Shown: positions 1 through 8,357 of the stretch, piece by piece
Layout: the number at the start of each line of letters is the position of its first letter
Numbering within the stretch: position 1 is the stretch's first letter
Assembly (NCBI RefSeq): GCF_014654725.1
Contig: NZ_JACVZV010000007.1
Location: 1 to 64,000 of the forward strand
Reading direction: 5' to 3'
From: Vulcanococcus sp. Clear-D1
Lineage (GTDB): Bacteria > Cyanobacteriota > Cyanobacteriia > PCC-6307 > Cyanobiaceae
Length of the DNA stretch: 64,000 nucleotides
Notes under the pieces: model-generated
Seen by the model: the letters and a program-made list of their open reading frames with translations, nothing else
What the model was told of the DNA's origin: nothing
The model's database searches: none
Translations under genes and position numbers: made by a program

Positions 1-49
1 CTCTTTCCTGCTCACTGCGGTCGCTCAAACCCGTTTGTCCAGAGATTCC

Positions 50-496
50 CTAGCTGACGATCTCTGCGGTGAAGCCGATGAATGTCTCGGTGTTGGGTGA
101 GACCACTCCATCAGGAAACGGAGCAACTGAGTGGAAGTCGTAGTAGCTAGGTGTCGGCGGGTAAGTTGCGTAGAATAAGTTAGTAAAGCTGCCATCGTTC
201 AGAGAAAAGTTAATGCCGCCCACGGTCAGTTGTGGTCGATCGGCGCCCGGATCTTGCGGCCTAATCAGATTGTCTCCCAAATAGGGCTGTCCCGTAATGG
301 TATCGATATTTCCTGGAATGGCGGCTCCTGCCGGCAGAAGCGAAGCGATCTTCACACCATCACGATTTCCTTTGATGGCCCTAACCCTGTAATAGCCATC
401 ACGTGTGGGCCTGGAGCTTGTCCATAGGCGCCCCTTTGCGATCGGGCTGCTGCCATCGGCGGCGCTGTACTGCCAAGTCCATCTCAGCCATTTCAT
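50..496 (-). CDS. Hypothetical protein, secreted-type domain without signal peptide
   Basis: A 148-residue protein of unknown function. The pattern of a GYY segment, a run ending in LLPAGAAIPGN, then DNLIRP and GGINFSLNDGSFTN resembles a domain I associate from memory with exported, often PEP-CTERM, cyanobacterial proteins. No signal peptide, lipobox or membrane segment is visible: the chain starts directly with MKWLRWTWQYS. The ATG start is the only clear one. It may be a remnant of a longer exported protein or a cytosolic version of the domain. The family link is from memory and was not searched. Confidence 0.6.
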   Translation of the reverse strand: MKWLRWTWQYSAADGSSPIAKGRLWTSSRPTRDGYYRVRAIKGNRDGVKIASLLPAGAAIPGNIDTITGQPYLGDNLIRPQDPGADRPQLTVGGINFSLNDGSFTNLFYATYPPTPSYYDFHSVAPFPDGVVSPNTETFIGFTAEIVS

Positions 497-693
497 AGTT
501 GCCGGGTCAAGAGCATGTCACTCGTGTGGCGCGGTCTTCGACCTGCCTTAAATCAAGGCTAGGACCCATCATGTTCGCGTCACGCCATCGATCCCTATCG
601 TTACGCCAAGTACCGCTGCCAGTGAATACCCCCAGTGCGTGGCAGCGGCGTTGGTTCTCACGACATGAACATGCCGATGCGAGCCTTGGGAGG

Positions 694-1764
694 TTATTCA
701 ATGGGCAACGGCAGCGCTTCCCAGGCGCGAAGCTCATCCACAACAGAGCAATGCCGTTCAATCGCTTCGTCTCGGAATAGAGCGCCGCGCACCGTAGTAC
801 TTGGTTCATTGAGTGTGGCAAAAAGTCGTAACGCCACAGGCAGGCAACGCAGTGCCGCGAGCTGCAAGTCCTTACGTGCATCGGCTACCGAGTAATGGCT
901 GACGCCTTGCGCAACCAACTCTCCATGCCATAGATAGAGCAGTTCGTCTAAATGGCCGCTACGCTCAAAAAAGGGCTCACTCCCGCCAAGAAGATAAGCC
1001 AAATCGATGGCACCCATGCTCCGACAGGCATTCTGCCAGTCCAGGATGATTGTTGCTGGGTCAGACTCTGAGCCAGTAAACAAGAGATTGTCTGCCCGCA
1101 GATCGCCATGCACAAGAGTGAAAGGCCTGTTAGCAATGGCCGCATCAATCTCTCCCAGCTGCTTCAGGCATCCCTCTATGACCAGTGACATCCGATCACC
1201 AATGCGCCGCCCATAGGTCTGCAGAAATGGCTTAAGAAGAGTGTGGTCCAGATCAGAAAACCAATACTGATGGACTGGCAACCAGCAATGAAGCTCGAGA
1301 TCTGGCTTTTGCCAGAAACAGGCATGGATGGTGGCTAGCCGCCTCACAACTGCTCTGGCTTCCTCGTGGGACAACCCACGCACTTGATCGCCAGCCCGGT
1401 AATGACTGAGATCTTCCATTAACAACCATGGGTCGTTCGCATCGCCCAACCCGTAGATGCGAGGAAACCGAGATGTAACCGATGGGGCTAATGTCCGATA
1501 AAATGCAATCTCACGCTCGAACGCACGTTGAGACCTCGCGATGCCATGAAAAAGTGGATCGGTGGTCTCGCTTTTGAGCACAAGGCTAGGAGGCAAAACG
1601 CCCGGAGGATCCGTGCAGACTTGCAGCCTCCACGTCGTTGACAGGAATCCTCGGCTGTCGCCGATCTCAGTCGCGTCAATGGAGCAGATGGCAACACCAA
1701 GAACATCAGAGAGCCAGCTGGTCTCTGGGCGACGGATCGCCGGGGTGCTCGCAGATGGCTCCAA
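694..1764 (-). CDS. Aminoglycoside/ecdysteroid-kinase-like phosphotransferase
   Basis: A 356-residue protein kinase-fold small-molecule phosphotransferase of the APH/EcKinase type. The catalytic loop reads LVHGDLRADNLLF and is followed by the metal-binding segment IILDWQNACRS, so the Asp of HGD and the Asp of LDW are both present. LLMEDLSHY corresponds to the hinge region. The substrate cannot be told from sequence; choline, sugar or drug-like alcohols are all possible in this superfamily. The frame opens with TTG and no convincing Shine-Dalgarno sequence, so the start is uncertain. Upstream DNA is AT-rich compared with its surroundings, consistent with a promoter. No linked pathway genes are adjacent. 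Confidence 0.85.
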   Translation of the reverse strand: MEPSASTPAIRRPETSWLSDVLGVAICSIDATEIGDSRGFLSTTWRLQVCTDPPGVLPPSLVLKSETTDPLFHGIARSQRAFEREIAFYRTLAPSVTSRFPRIYGLGDANDPWLLMEDLSHYRAGDQVRGLSHEEARAVVRRLATIHACFWQKPDLELHCWLPVHQYWFSDLDHTLLKPFLQTYGRRIGDRMSLVIEGCLKQLGEIDAAIANRPFTLVHGDLRADNLLFTGSESDPATIILDWQNACRSMGAIDLAYLLGGSEPFFERSGHLDELLYLWHGELVAQGVSHYSVADARKDLQLAALRCLPVALRLFATLNEPSTTVRGALFRDEAIERHCSVVDELRAWEALPLPIE

Positions 1765-2106
1765 ATCAATTAAATAGAATTTGTTTCGATATTAGCTTTG
1801 AGGGCGCCCCTACGAACGCAAGTGGCACTCGTTCACGCCCTCGTGTATCACAGCACGACACAGATCAAGTGGGGACACTCTCGACGAAGTATGAATGAAC
1901 CACGTAGGCATTCAATCGGACTTGCCGCACCGCGATGAGTCGAAAGCAATACCACAAACGGGAACATCATCATTCGCAAGACCGTCTGAGGCATCTGTCA
2001 TGGCCGATCACTACGACGGACTTTCGACCTCGCCCCCGAGAGTGACGACGAGACCCGCACGCGAGGATCTCTGCGCCTCAGAAGATGAGATATCGCCAAG
2101 CATTAA
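1765..2106. other. Intergenic stretch without supported gene
   Basis: About 340 bases separate the phosphotransferase from the isochorismatase. An open frame on the plus strand crosses part of it (1895-2176) but has no recognisable motif and runs into the end of the next gene, so it is not called. The part closest to the phosphotransferase is AT-rich and could hold its promoter. Confidence 0.5.
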
Positions 2107-2760
2107 CTATTTACTTGAGGGTGGAATGCGTATCAAGATGGATTCGAATTCAGCCACAGAGATCTGGTTGCAGTAGCCGCTGAAGCAAGCCAGAGCAGCG
2201 GCATGTCGTTCCGGTGTCTCCGCCTGGCAAGCATCCTGAAGGCACACCACCTTGTAGCCCCTGTCAGCAGCATCCTTCACGGTGTGGTCGATGCACTGGT
2301 CGGTGAGCAGCCCGATCACCACGAGTGTGCGGATGCCGATATTACGCAGCAGATAATCAAGCGTCGTGGAACTAAAGGGCGAGGAGGAGCTCTTCGGCAA
2401 CACCAGCTCATCGGCCAGGGGTGCAAGTTCTGGGATCACCTGGGCGGCGCGGCTACCGGGTGAGAAGCCCATGGCGCAGCGCTTGTAATCGAGGCTGCGA
2501 TCGCGGCCATCCGCCGTGAGGTTGGCGATCACGGTGTAGATCACCTCCAGCCGCGCGTGCCGTGCCACCGCCAGGGCTTGCTGAGCTGCCGGCAAGGTGT
2601 TGCGGTTGAACTGCCGATCAAAAGCTGTTTGCGGTTGGGGCTGGCAATCACCGCAGGTGCCCTGTTGCAGATCGACCAGCAACAGCGCAGTAGCGCCGGG
2701 CTGCCACCAGCCACCCTGGGAAGTCGCCTCCATGCGGAGTTCTAGAGCCTTCGCAATCAT
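2107..2760 (-). CDS. Isochorismatase-family cysteine hydrolase
   Basis: A 217-residue hydrolase of the isochorismatase/nicotinamidase superfamily. The triad is visible: Asp30 in LLLVDLQ, Lys123 in LVLPKSSSS and Cys156 in GLLTDQCIDHT. These enzymes cleave amides or enol ethers; the exact substrate is unknown. It diverges from a glutamine synthetase-like gene, suggesting joint metabolism of an amide or amine (inference). The first ATG lies only 8 bases from the neighbour's start. The second ATG (Met11, at 2730) would give the more usual 10-15 residues before the first strand and leave more room between the genes, so it is a plausible alternative start. Confidence 0.88.
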   Translation of the reverse strand: MIAKALELRMEATSQGGWWQPGATALLLVDLQQGTCGDCQPQPQTAFDRQFNRNTLPAAQQALAVARHARLEVIYTVIANLTADGRDRSLDYKRCAMGFSPGSRAAQVIPELAPLADELVLPKSSSSPFSSTTLDYLLRNIGIRTLVVIGLLTDQCIDHTVKDAADRGYKVVCLQDACQAETPERHAAALACFSGYCNQISVAEFESILIRIPPSSK

Positions 2761-2768
2761 GGCTCTAG

Positions 2769-4136
2769 TTGTTCGACATCGCCGTGCCCAAGCCTTCCTG
2801 GCCCACCGTTGAAACTCTGGCTGAGGAGGGATTCCGCTGGGTGGCGATCACCTGGGTGAACAATGTCGGCGCACCTCTGGTGAAGGTGGTGCCGCTGGCA
2901 GCCTTCGACGCTGCGGTGGCCACTGGGGTGGGGTTCTCGCCGGTGGCCGATGCCTTCGGTGCCGCCGGGGCCATTGATCCACAGCATCCCCTCGCCCGCC
3001 CGGACGGCGATCTGCGCTTGCGGGCAGATGCCAGCGCCCTGGCCCGGCTCGAGACCCACAGCGGCTGGGCCTGGGCTCCCGGCGAACGCTTTGAGCGCTC
3101 CGGCGCGCCCTACGCAGCAGACCAGCGCCATCGCTGTCGCCTGCAGCAAAAGCGCCTGAACGAAGAGGGGGTGGAGCTGAAGGCCGGCTTCGAACTGGAA
3201 TGGCTGGTGGCCATCCCCGATGCCCAGGGGGCGCCCCAGCCTGCCGTACCAGGCGGCCCCTATGGCGCTGATCGACTCATCGAGGGGCTGGATTACGCCA
3301 GCGCCCTACTCGAAGCCTTGCAGGCCGCCGGCATCCCCTGGCTGCAGTTCCACCCGGAATACGGAGCCGGCCAGTTCGAGTTATCGCTGGCTCCGGGCAC
3401 GCCCCTTGAGGCTGCTGATCGGCTGGTGCACTCTCGGCTGGTGATTCAGCGTGTGACCCGGCGCCTGGGTTGGCACTGCAGCTTCAGTCCCAAACCGCGT
3501 CTGGAGCGGGTGGGCAATGGCGGCCACGTGCACCTGAGCATCTGCCGTGATGGCGTGCCGTTGCTCCAGGGAGGCGCCAACCCTGGTGGGCTCAGCGACG
3601 CCGGCAGTGCCGTGCTCGCCGCTCTGTTGAAGGAGCTACCGGCCTTGCTAGGCCTGGCATGTCCCCTGGCGATCTCCTACCAGCGGTTGGCCCCCGGGTC
3701 ATGGTCGGCACCATTTCAGGTGTGGGGCATTGAGAACCGCGAGGCGGCCTTGCGGCTGATTCCTACCGATGCGGATGCCGCTCCCGCCCATCTCGAACTG
3801 AAAGTGGCGGATCACGCAGCCAATCCCTACCTACTGCTGGCGGCCGTGCAGGCCGTAACACTGGCGGGACTTAAGGAACCTCAGCCACTGCCACCGCCGG
3901 TGAGTGGGGATCCGGCCAAGCTCCCCGTCGGATCAGCGGTGCGCCTGCCTGGGAGCTTGGCGGAGGCATCGGCTGCTTTCGCTGGCAGTGCTCTCCTGCG
4001 GGAGGCGCTGGGGGATGCATTGCATGGCTCCCTGCTCGCCAGCCAGGCCGCGGAGGTGCGACGTTGCGCTGGCCTCAGCGACACCGAGCTCGCCGCAGCG
4101 GATGCCTGGTGGCCGCTGGTTGGAGGGTTGGGTTAA
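2769..4136 (+). CDS. Glutamine synthetase-like ligase (GlnA/PuuA superfamily)
   Basis: A 455-residue ATP-dependent carboxylate-amine ligase of the glutamine synthetase fold. Visible elements are FELEWLV (metal-binding Glu), FHPEYGAGQFELS, the ATP/metal segment GNGGHVHLSI, a WGIENREAALRLIP segment carrying the substrate-binding Arg, and HLELKVADHAANPYLLLAAV near the C terminus. It is not the housekeeping type I enzyme: it lacks the adenylylation loop and resembles gamma-glutamyl-amine ligases. Substrate unknown. The only available start is a TTG directly after an in-frame TAG at 2766. The first true start may be another non-ATG codon further in, or the N terminus may have been lost. Confidence 0.85.
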   Translation: MFDIAVPKPSWPTVETLAEEGFRWVAITWVNNVGAPLVKVVPLAAFDAAVATGVGFSPVADAFGAAGAIDPQHPLARPDGDLRLRADASALARLETHSGWAWAPGERFERSGAPYAADQRHRCRLQQKRLNEEGVELKAGFELEWLVAIPDAQGAPQPAVPGGPYGADRLIEGLDYASALLEALQAAGIPWLQFHPEYGAGQFELSLAPGTPLEAADRLVHSRLVIQRVTRRLGWHCSFSPKPRLERVGNGGHVHLSICRDGVPLLQGGANPGGLSDAGSAVLAALLKELPALLGLACPLAISYQRLAPGSWSAPFQVWGIENREAALRLIPTDADAAPAHLELKVADHAANPYLLLAAVQAVTLAGLKEPQPLPPPVSGDPAKLPVGSAVRLPGSLAEASAAFAGSALLREALGDALHGSLLASQAAEVRRCAGLSDTELAAADAWWPLVGGLG

Positions 4137-4212
4137 ACGGGCTCAGATACAACGGCCAGACTGAATGGCCACGCACAGAACCATGCGTGCCAGACCAACA
4201 AAGGCCTTGTCG

Positions 4213-4686
4213 TCAGCCGATATCGACAAAGTCCCAAGTTCTGATGAAGGTTCCTCCTGTGAGACTCCCCTGACTTGGTCCGATGTCGATCACATTCAAG
4301 AGCCCTCGCTTCGGATCAAAGTAACCCGTTGCTCTTGCCGTCTCATCGAAGCCGGCTAAGTAGCCCAACCCAGTGAAGGTTCGATTGTAGGGAGAAAGAG
4401 AAATGATGTAGTCGGCTGATTGGGGCGTATCATCAACGGCGTGATTCCATTCGATGCGAGCCGTTAGATTTCCATTGGCCAATTTCTTGAACTCAATAAT
4501 CCCATCGAGTCCAGTGCCCGCCGCGTCTTTGCTGTCGTCGTCGTGCTCAACGTTCCAGGCCCTGAATGTGCCAGCCCACTCTCCCTGCTCAAGATACTTG
4601 CCCCATTGATTCAGTTTCCGCCTGAACTGCTTGCGGGCTCCCGTGATGACGTCCTTCTCTTGCCCATTGGGATTGATGTTGCTCAT
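4213..4686 (-). CDS. Hypothetical protein, paralogue of the divergent neighbour
   Basis: A 157-residue soluble protein with no signal peptide or membrane segment. A charged N-terminal helix (RKQFRRKLNQWGKYLEQGEW) is followed by predicted beta-rich sequence. It shares an ordered set of motifs with the divergent gene at 5007-5495: GEW near residue 37, then an S-P-Y-N-R-T-F or N-P-F-R-N-S-F stretch, an aromatic-D-x-K turn (GYFDPKRG / GHYDRKTD) and an I-G-P or N-G-P turn before the C terminus. The pair therefore looks like an old duplication. The fold could be lipocalin- or calycin-like, but that is inference. Function unknown. Confidence 0.7.
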   Translation of the reverse strand: MSNINPNGQEKDVITGARKQFRRKLNQWGKYLEQGEWAGTFRAWNVEHDDDSKDAAGTGLDGIIEFKKLANGNLTARIEWNHAVDDTPQSADYIISLSPYNRTFTGLGYLAGFDETARATGYFDPKRGLLNVIDIGPSQGSLTGGTFIRTWDFVDIG

Positions 4687-5006
4687 GCCAAGACCCTGCC
4701 CTGCGACTTGATGCTATCGCCGAATCCCAGTCCTGGGTCGTTGCTTTTGCGATTTCTTATTTCTCTGTAGCCCGACTGCAAAGCCCACAAGGGCACGAGA
4801 GTGCCTCCGAATAACGCAAAAGCGGGGATGCAGCCCGCTGAGGCAATCACTCCAATGAGCACCTCAATGCCCCAAACCCAAGACTTCTAGACAACAACGA
4901 TGCCATCCACCACGCCCCCACAGAAAACTATTAAATGATTCACAAGCTTAACGCCCGGTCACCGGCCATACATAGACTTGGGCTTCCATCGAGCCAGTTC
5001 ACAGCT

Positions 5007-5495
5007 ATGGATCCAATCCTCAACTGGAGCCAACTCAACAATAAGCAGAGAAAAGACGCCGCCGAAGACCGAGATGACTACATCAAGTCCCACAAGAAGC
5101 TGACTCGCATCCTCACCGAGGGGGAATGGGTGAGCGTGCATCGCGACATCAATGTGTTCGACGGCGACAACGTGACGTCGTACGAAAAAACAGATGGCAA
5201 CAACTACAAGTTCACCAAATCAAGCCCAACTCAGTTGAGAGCGGTCAATTCCTATGTGCTCTCAGAGGATGATCCAACTGTTTACACAGTGAACTGGGTC
5301 GTGCAACTGAACCCCTTTCGCAACAGCTTCATTCTGCGCGATCCCAAGACCCCCACGCGGGAAGCCTACGGCCATTACGATCGAAAAACAGACACCCTGA
5401 TGCTCTCCATCAACGGCCCGGCTGGCCCCATCGCCCAACCATTTGATGAGCCCGCCTGGGGCATCACAACCAACTACTACACACACGTGGTTTAG
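5007..5495 (+). CDS. Hypothetical protein, paralogue of the divergent neighbour
   Basis: A 162-residue soluble protein. I chose ATG 5007 over the upstream ATG at 4935 because it gives about 40 residues before the GEW motif, matching the paralogue at 4213-4686. The shared motifs are LTEGEW, NPFRNSF, YGHYDRKTD and INGPAGP. The N-terminal 35 residues are strongly charged (KQRKDAAEDRDD) and probably helical; the rest is likely beta-rich. No catalytic signature is evident. The two genes are divergent, separated by about 320 bases that could hold a shared control region. Confidence 0.7.
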   Translation: MDPILNWSQLNNKQRKDAAEDRDDYIKSHKKLTRILTEGEWVSVHRDINVFDGDNVTSYEKTDGNNYKFTKSSPTQLRAVNSYVLSEDDPTVYTVNWVVQLNPFRNSFILRDPKTPTREAYGHYDRKTDTLMLSINGPAGPIAQPFDEPAWGITTNYYTHVV

Positions 5496-5669
5496 CTTCA
5501 AAAAGCTCACCTGCAGCAGAGCATGCGTCTCGACGCGGGTGAGCGATCACTCTTCTACCGGGCCCAGAACGGTGCTCCCTCGGATCGCTGCAAGCAGTCA
5601 GGGAAAACAGACTGATGGAGCAGATCTCATCACCACAATCACACAACCGGTGCGAGAGGCTAGGATCAG

Positions 5670-5688
5670 CCAATAGCCAGTCTATTGG
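5670..5688. promoter_or_regulatory. Inverted repeat just upstream of dps
   Basis: A perfect inverted repeat, CCAATAG-n5-CTATTGG, ends 9 bases before the dps start codon. A -10-like TAGGAT lies at 5661-5666, so the repeat would sit at the transcription start. It could be an operator for a dimeric regulator or a hairpin in the leader. No clear Shine-Dalgarno sequence lies between it and the ATG. Confidence 0.45.
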
Positions 5689-5697
5689 ACAAAAACC

Positions 5698-6183
5698 ATG
5701 GCAGCCAGCTCAGTCAAGATCGACATCGGCATCCCCGCTGAGCAACGCGCCACAATTGCCGAATCTCTTGGTCGCGTGTTGGCCGACAGCACGGTGCTCT
5801 ATGCCAAAACCCACGGCTTCCACTGGAACGTGACCGGACCGATGTTCAACACACTCCATGTGATGTTCATGGAGCAATACACCGAACTGTGGACAGCCCT
5901 CGATGAGATTGCGGAGCGCATTCGCGCCCTGGGCTATCCAGCTCCCTTTGGCGCCAAGATCTATGCAAGCCTTTCCACTATCGAGGAAAGCGATGGTGTT
6001 CCATCTGCAATGCAAATGGTGAGCGAACTCGTGGCCGGCCACGAGGCTGTGGCTCGCACCATTCGCAGTGTGTTTACGGTCGCCGACGAGGCCAACGACC
6101 AACCCACCGCCGACCTGCTCACCCAACGGCTCCAGATCCACGAGAAAACCGCCTGGATGCTGCGCAGCCTCCTGGAAGGCTGA
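5698..6183 (+). CDS. dps: Dps-family DNA-binding ferritin
   Basis: A 161-residue Dps/ferritin-like protein. In this family twelve subunits form a shell that oxidises Fe(II) with hydrogen peroxide and stores the iron, protecting DNA. The inter-subunit ferroxidase signature is intact: His in AKTHGFHWNVTG, then the D-x(3)-E pattern in ALDEIAERIRALG. The N terminus is short, without a long lysine-rich tail. Its stop codon overlaps the start of the following adenylation-thioesterase gene (TGATG), so the two are co-transcribed and probably translationally coupled. A perfect inverted repeat lies immediately upstream and may regulate it. Confidence 0.96.
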   Translation: MAASSVKIDIGIPAEQRATIAESLGRVLADSTVLYAKTHGFHWNVTGPMFNTLHVMFMEQYTELWTALDEIAERIRALGYPAPFGAKIYASLSTIEESDGVPSAMQMVSELVAGHEAVARTIRSVFTVADEANDQPTADLLTQRLQIHEKTAWMLRSLLEG

Positions 6184-8357
6184 TGCTGGAGAGCTGGCGC
6201 ACCGCCTGGGCTCGCAGCCGGGAGCGCCACCAGGATCAGGTGGCGCTCTTAGCCACTGAAGGAGCCCTCAGCTTCGGCGAGCTGGGAGAGAAGGCAGATC
6301 ACTGGCGCAGTCACTACGAAACTCTGCCTTCTTGGTGCGTTGGGCAATGCCAGAGCTGGGCCTGGAGTGGTGCCTGGATTGACCTCCCGCAACTCCTGGG
6401 GCTCTGGCTCGCCGGTGGTGTGTGGATTGCCCAGGATTCGGACAGCAGCCATGCCGATCTGGCGGAGAGCATCGCCAGCTCGATCAGGGGCCCTGCATCC
6501 GGTGAGGGCCAGTGGCAGCAGATCCTGTTCAGCTCGGGATCAACCGGTCGTCCCAAGGTGCTGGTGCGCGGCTGGCGCCAGGCGTTGCTGGAAGCCAAGG
6601 CCAATGCACGGCAACTGCAATTGCCGCCCGGAAGCCGTTGCGCCATGGTCGTGAATCCCTGGTTTGGCGCGGCCACCAAACATCTACTGGCGGGCTTGCT
6701 GGAAGGTTGGTGCCAGGTGATCGGGCGCGCTGATCTGGCTCTGCTGCCCCATGGAGGCGAACTGCTCTACGCCACACCGAGCCAGCTTCAGAGCCTCGGA
6801 GCACGCAGCGACGGTGTGGGCCGATTCCACTGGATCTCACTCACCGGCGAAGCCTGCCCAGCCAACCTCTGGCCGGTGCTGCAGAGCTGGGCAAAACCGG
6901 GCGGACAGTGCCTCAATGCCCTTGGCGCCAGCGAAACCGGCGTCATCGCCCAACAACAGCTGCCCCTGGCTGGCCCCTGGCAACGCTTCAGCGGCATGCC
7001 CGTTGAGGGCAAACGCATCAGCCTGGTGAGCGATGACCAGCAGAACGTCGATGGTGAAGACGCCATCGGGCGCCTGCAGGTGGAAGGACCAGCGCTGATT
7101 GAAGGTCTACTGGTGCAGAAGCAGAGCCGATGGGAGCTCGCACCCACCGACTGGCATGACGGCTGCATGCGGTTTGTGAGCAACGACCTGGCTCGCTGGA
7201 GTGAATCCGGCGAACTGGAACTGCTGGGCCGCAGCAATCAGCTGCTCAAACACCATGGCGAGTGGATTGACGCCGCTCCACTGCAAAGCGCCCTTGAACA
7301 GCAACCTGGCGTGCGGCGTTGCCAGTTGTTCGCCGAGGCAGAGGGCATCGTGGCCTGGCTGGAACTGGAGCAACTCAGTCAAGCCAACATGCGCAAGATC
7401 GGGCGCGCTGTGTGCAGGTCGATCGACGACGTACGACTGCAGCCCCGGCATCTGTTCGGGTTGGAAACGCTGCCTCTGAACCCCAACGGCAAGCTGGATC
7501 TAGCGGCCCTGCAAAGGGCCATGAGCCAGCCCGAGTCGCTTCACGCCCTGGCCTGGCATGCAACACCACAACTCGTGAAGCTACGGGCAGATCTCGATTC
7601 TCTGGATCAAGCTCAGCTTGTGAGCAGCCTGGAACGCACCAATCTGCTCTGGTGCGGAGGCGGCCTGAACGCACTCCAGATCTCAAGGCCGATCGCGATC
7701 GGGCTCATCGGCCTTGGATTGCCAGCCCCCCCCCCAAGCTGGAGAGCCGATCAAAGCCCAGGCCTCAGACAGGTGGCCAGCGAGCAGGTCGACCTGCTGC
7801 TCAAGGCCTGCAACGGTGATCTCGGAGAGAAGCTCTGGGTGGGCGGCTTTTCATTACCGGCCTGGTTGGCCTATGCGGTCGCGGAGGTTCTGGAGCAGCG
7901 TGGTGTTGCGTTAGGAGGAGTGATCCTGCTGGATCCTGTCGATCCCTTCATAGGCACCTACCGCTGGCCATGGCGACGCAAGCTGGCCAGGATCTGGCGG
8001 CTGATTCCACGACGCTGGATTCGAAGCCAAGACAACCAGCATCGCCTCCTCGTGAAATCCTGGCGTCAACACCTTCTTGGTCGCTGGATCGAGGAATCAG
8101 CCTGCAAGACGCTGAACGCGCCCCTGCATGTGTTGGCGAGCGAGTGGCGGGGAGGCCTATCAACGAAGCGAGCTCAGGTGCTCCAATCCAACCCACTTAC
8201 ACTGCACCTAGCAACATCTGATCATAAAGCAGTGGTCAAACAGCCAGAACTGATTGAGCAATGGGTGAATTACATCTGGCAAACATTAGGAAGCTCAAGC
8301 ACGGCTAAGAAGCAGAAGACGGATCCGGCCGAGAAGGGAAAACAAGACGCAACGTAA
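6183..8357 (+). CDS. Adenylation (ANL) domain fused to alpha/beta-hydrolase thioesterase
   Basis: A 724-residue two-domain protein. Residues about 1-445 form an acyl-adenylating ANL domain: the P-loop FSSGSTGRPK at 116-125, NALGASETG, SNDLARW with the ribose-binding Asp, and PLNPNGKLD with the catalytic Lys at 437. Residues about 480-720 resemble an NRPS-type thioesterase: GFSLPAW with nucleophile Ser557, LLDP with Asp584, and SDHKAVV with His681. No carrier-protein domain lies between them. It could activate a carboxylic acid onto CoA or a separate carrier and then hydrolyse or transfer it. The A domain is closest in style to MenE-like ligases, but a menE role is not supported by the context. 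Coupled to dps. Confidence 0.85.
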   Translation: MLESWRTAWARSRERHQDQVALLATEGALSFGELGEKADHWRSHYETLPSWCVGQCQSWAWSGAWIDLPQLLGLWLAGGVWIAQDSDSSHADLAESIASSIRGPASGEGQWQQILFSSGSTGRPKVLVRGWRQALLEAKANARQLQLPPGSRCAMVVNPWFGAATKHLLAGLLEGWCQVIGRADLALLPHGGELLYATPSQLQSLGARSDGVGRFHWISLTGEACPANLWPVLQSWAKPGGQCLNALGASETGVIAQQQLPLAGPWQRFSGMPVEGKRISLVSDDQQNVDGEDAIGRLQVEGPALIEGLLVQKQSRWELAPTDWHDGCMRFVSNDLARWSESGELELLGRSNQLLKHHGEWIDAAPLQSALEQQPGVRRCQLFAEAEGIVAWLELEQLSQANMRKIGRAVCRSIDDVRLQPRHLFGLETLPLNPNGKLDLAALQRAMSQPESLHALAWHATPQLVKLRADLDSLDQAQLVSSLERTNLLWCGGGLNALQISRPIAIGLIGLGLPAPPPSWRADQSPGLRQVASEQVDLLLKACNGDLGEKLWVGGFSLPAWLAYAVAEVLEQRGVALGGVILLDPVDPFIGTYRWPWRRKLARIWRLIPRRWIRSQDNQHRLLVKSWRQHLLGRWIEESACKTLNAPLHVLASEWRGGLSTKRAQVLQSNPLTLHLATSDHKAVVKQPELIEQWVNYIWQTLGSSSTAKKQKTDPAEKGKQDAT

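Noticed and set aside
1895-2176. Plus-strand open frame between the phosphotransferase and the isochorismatase
   Set aside because: No motif, irregular composition, and overlap with the end of the isochorismatase gene.
6183-8357. Assignment of the adenylation-thioesterase protein as MenE
   Set aside because: The A domain resembles MenE, but there is no neighbouring men gene, and MenE does not carry a thioesterase domain.
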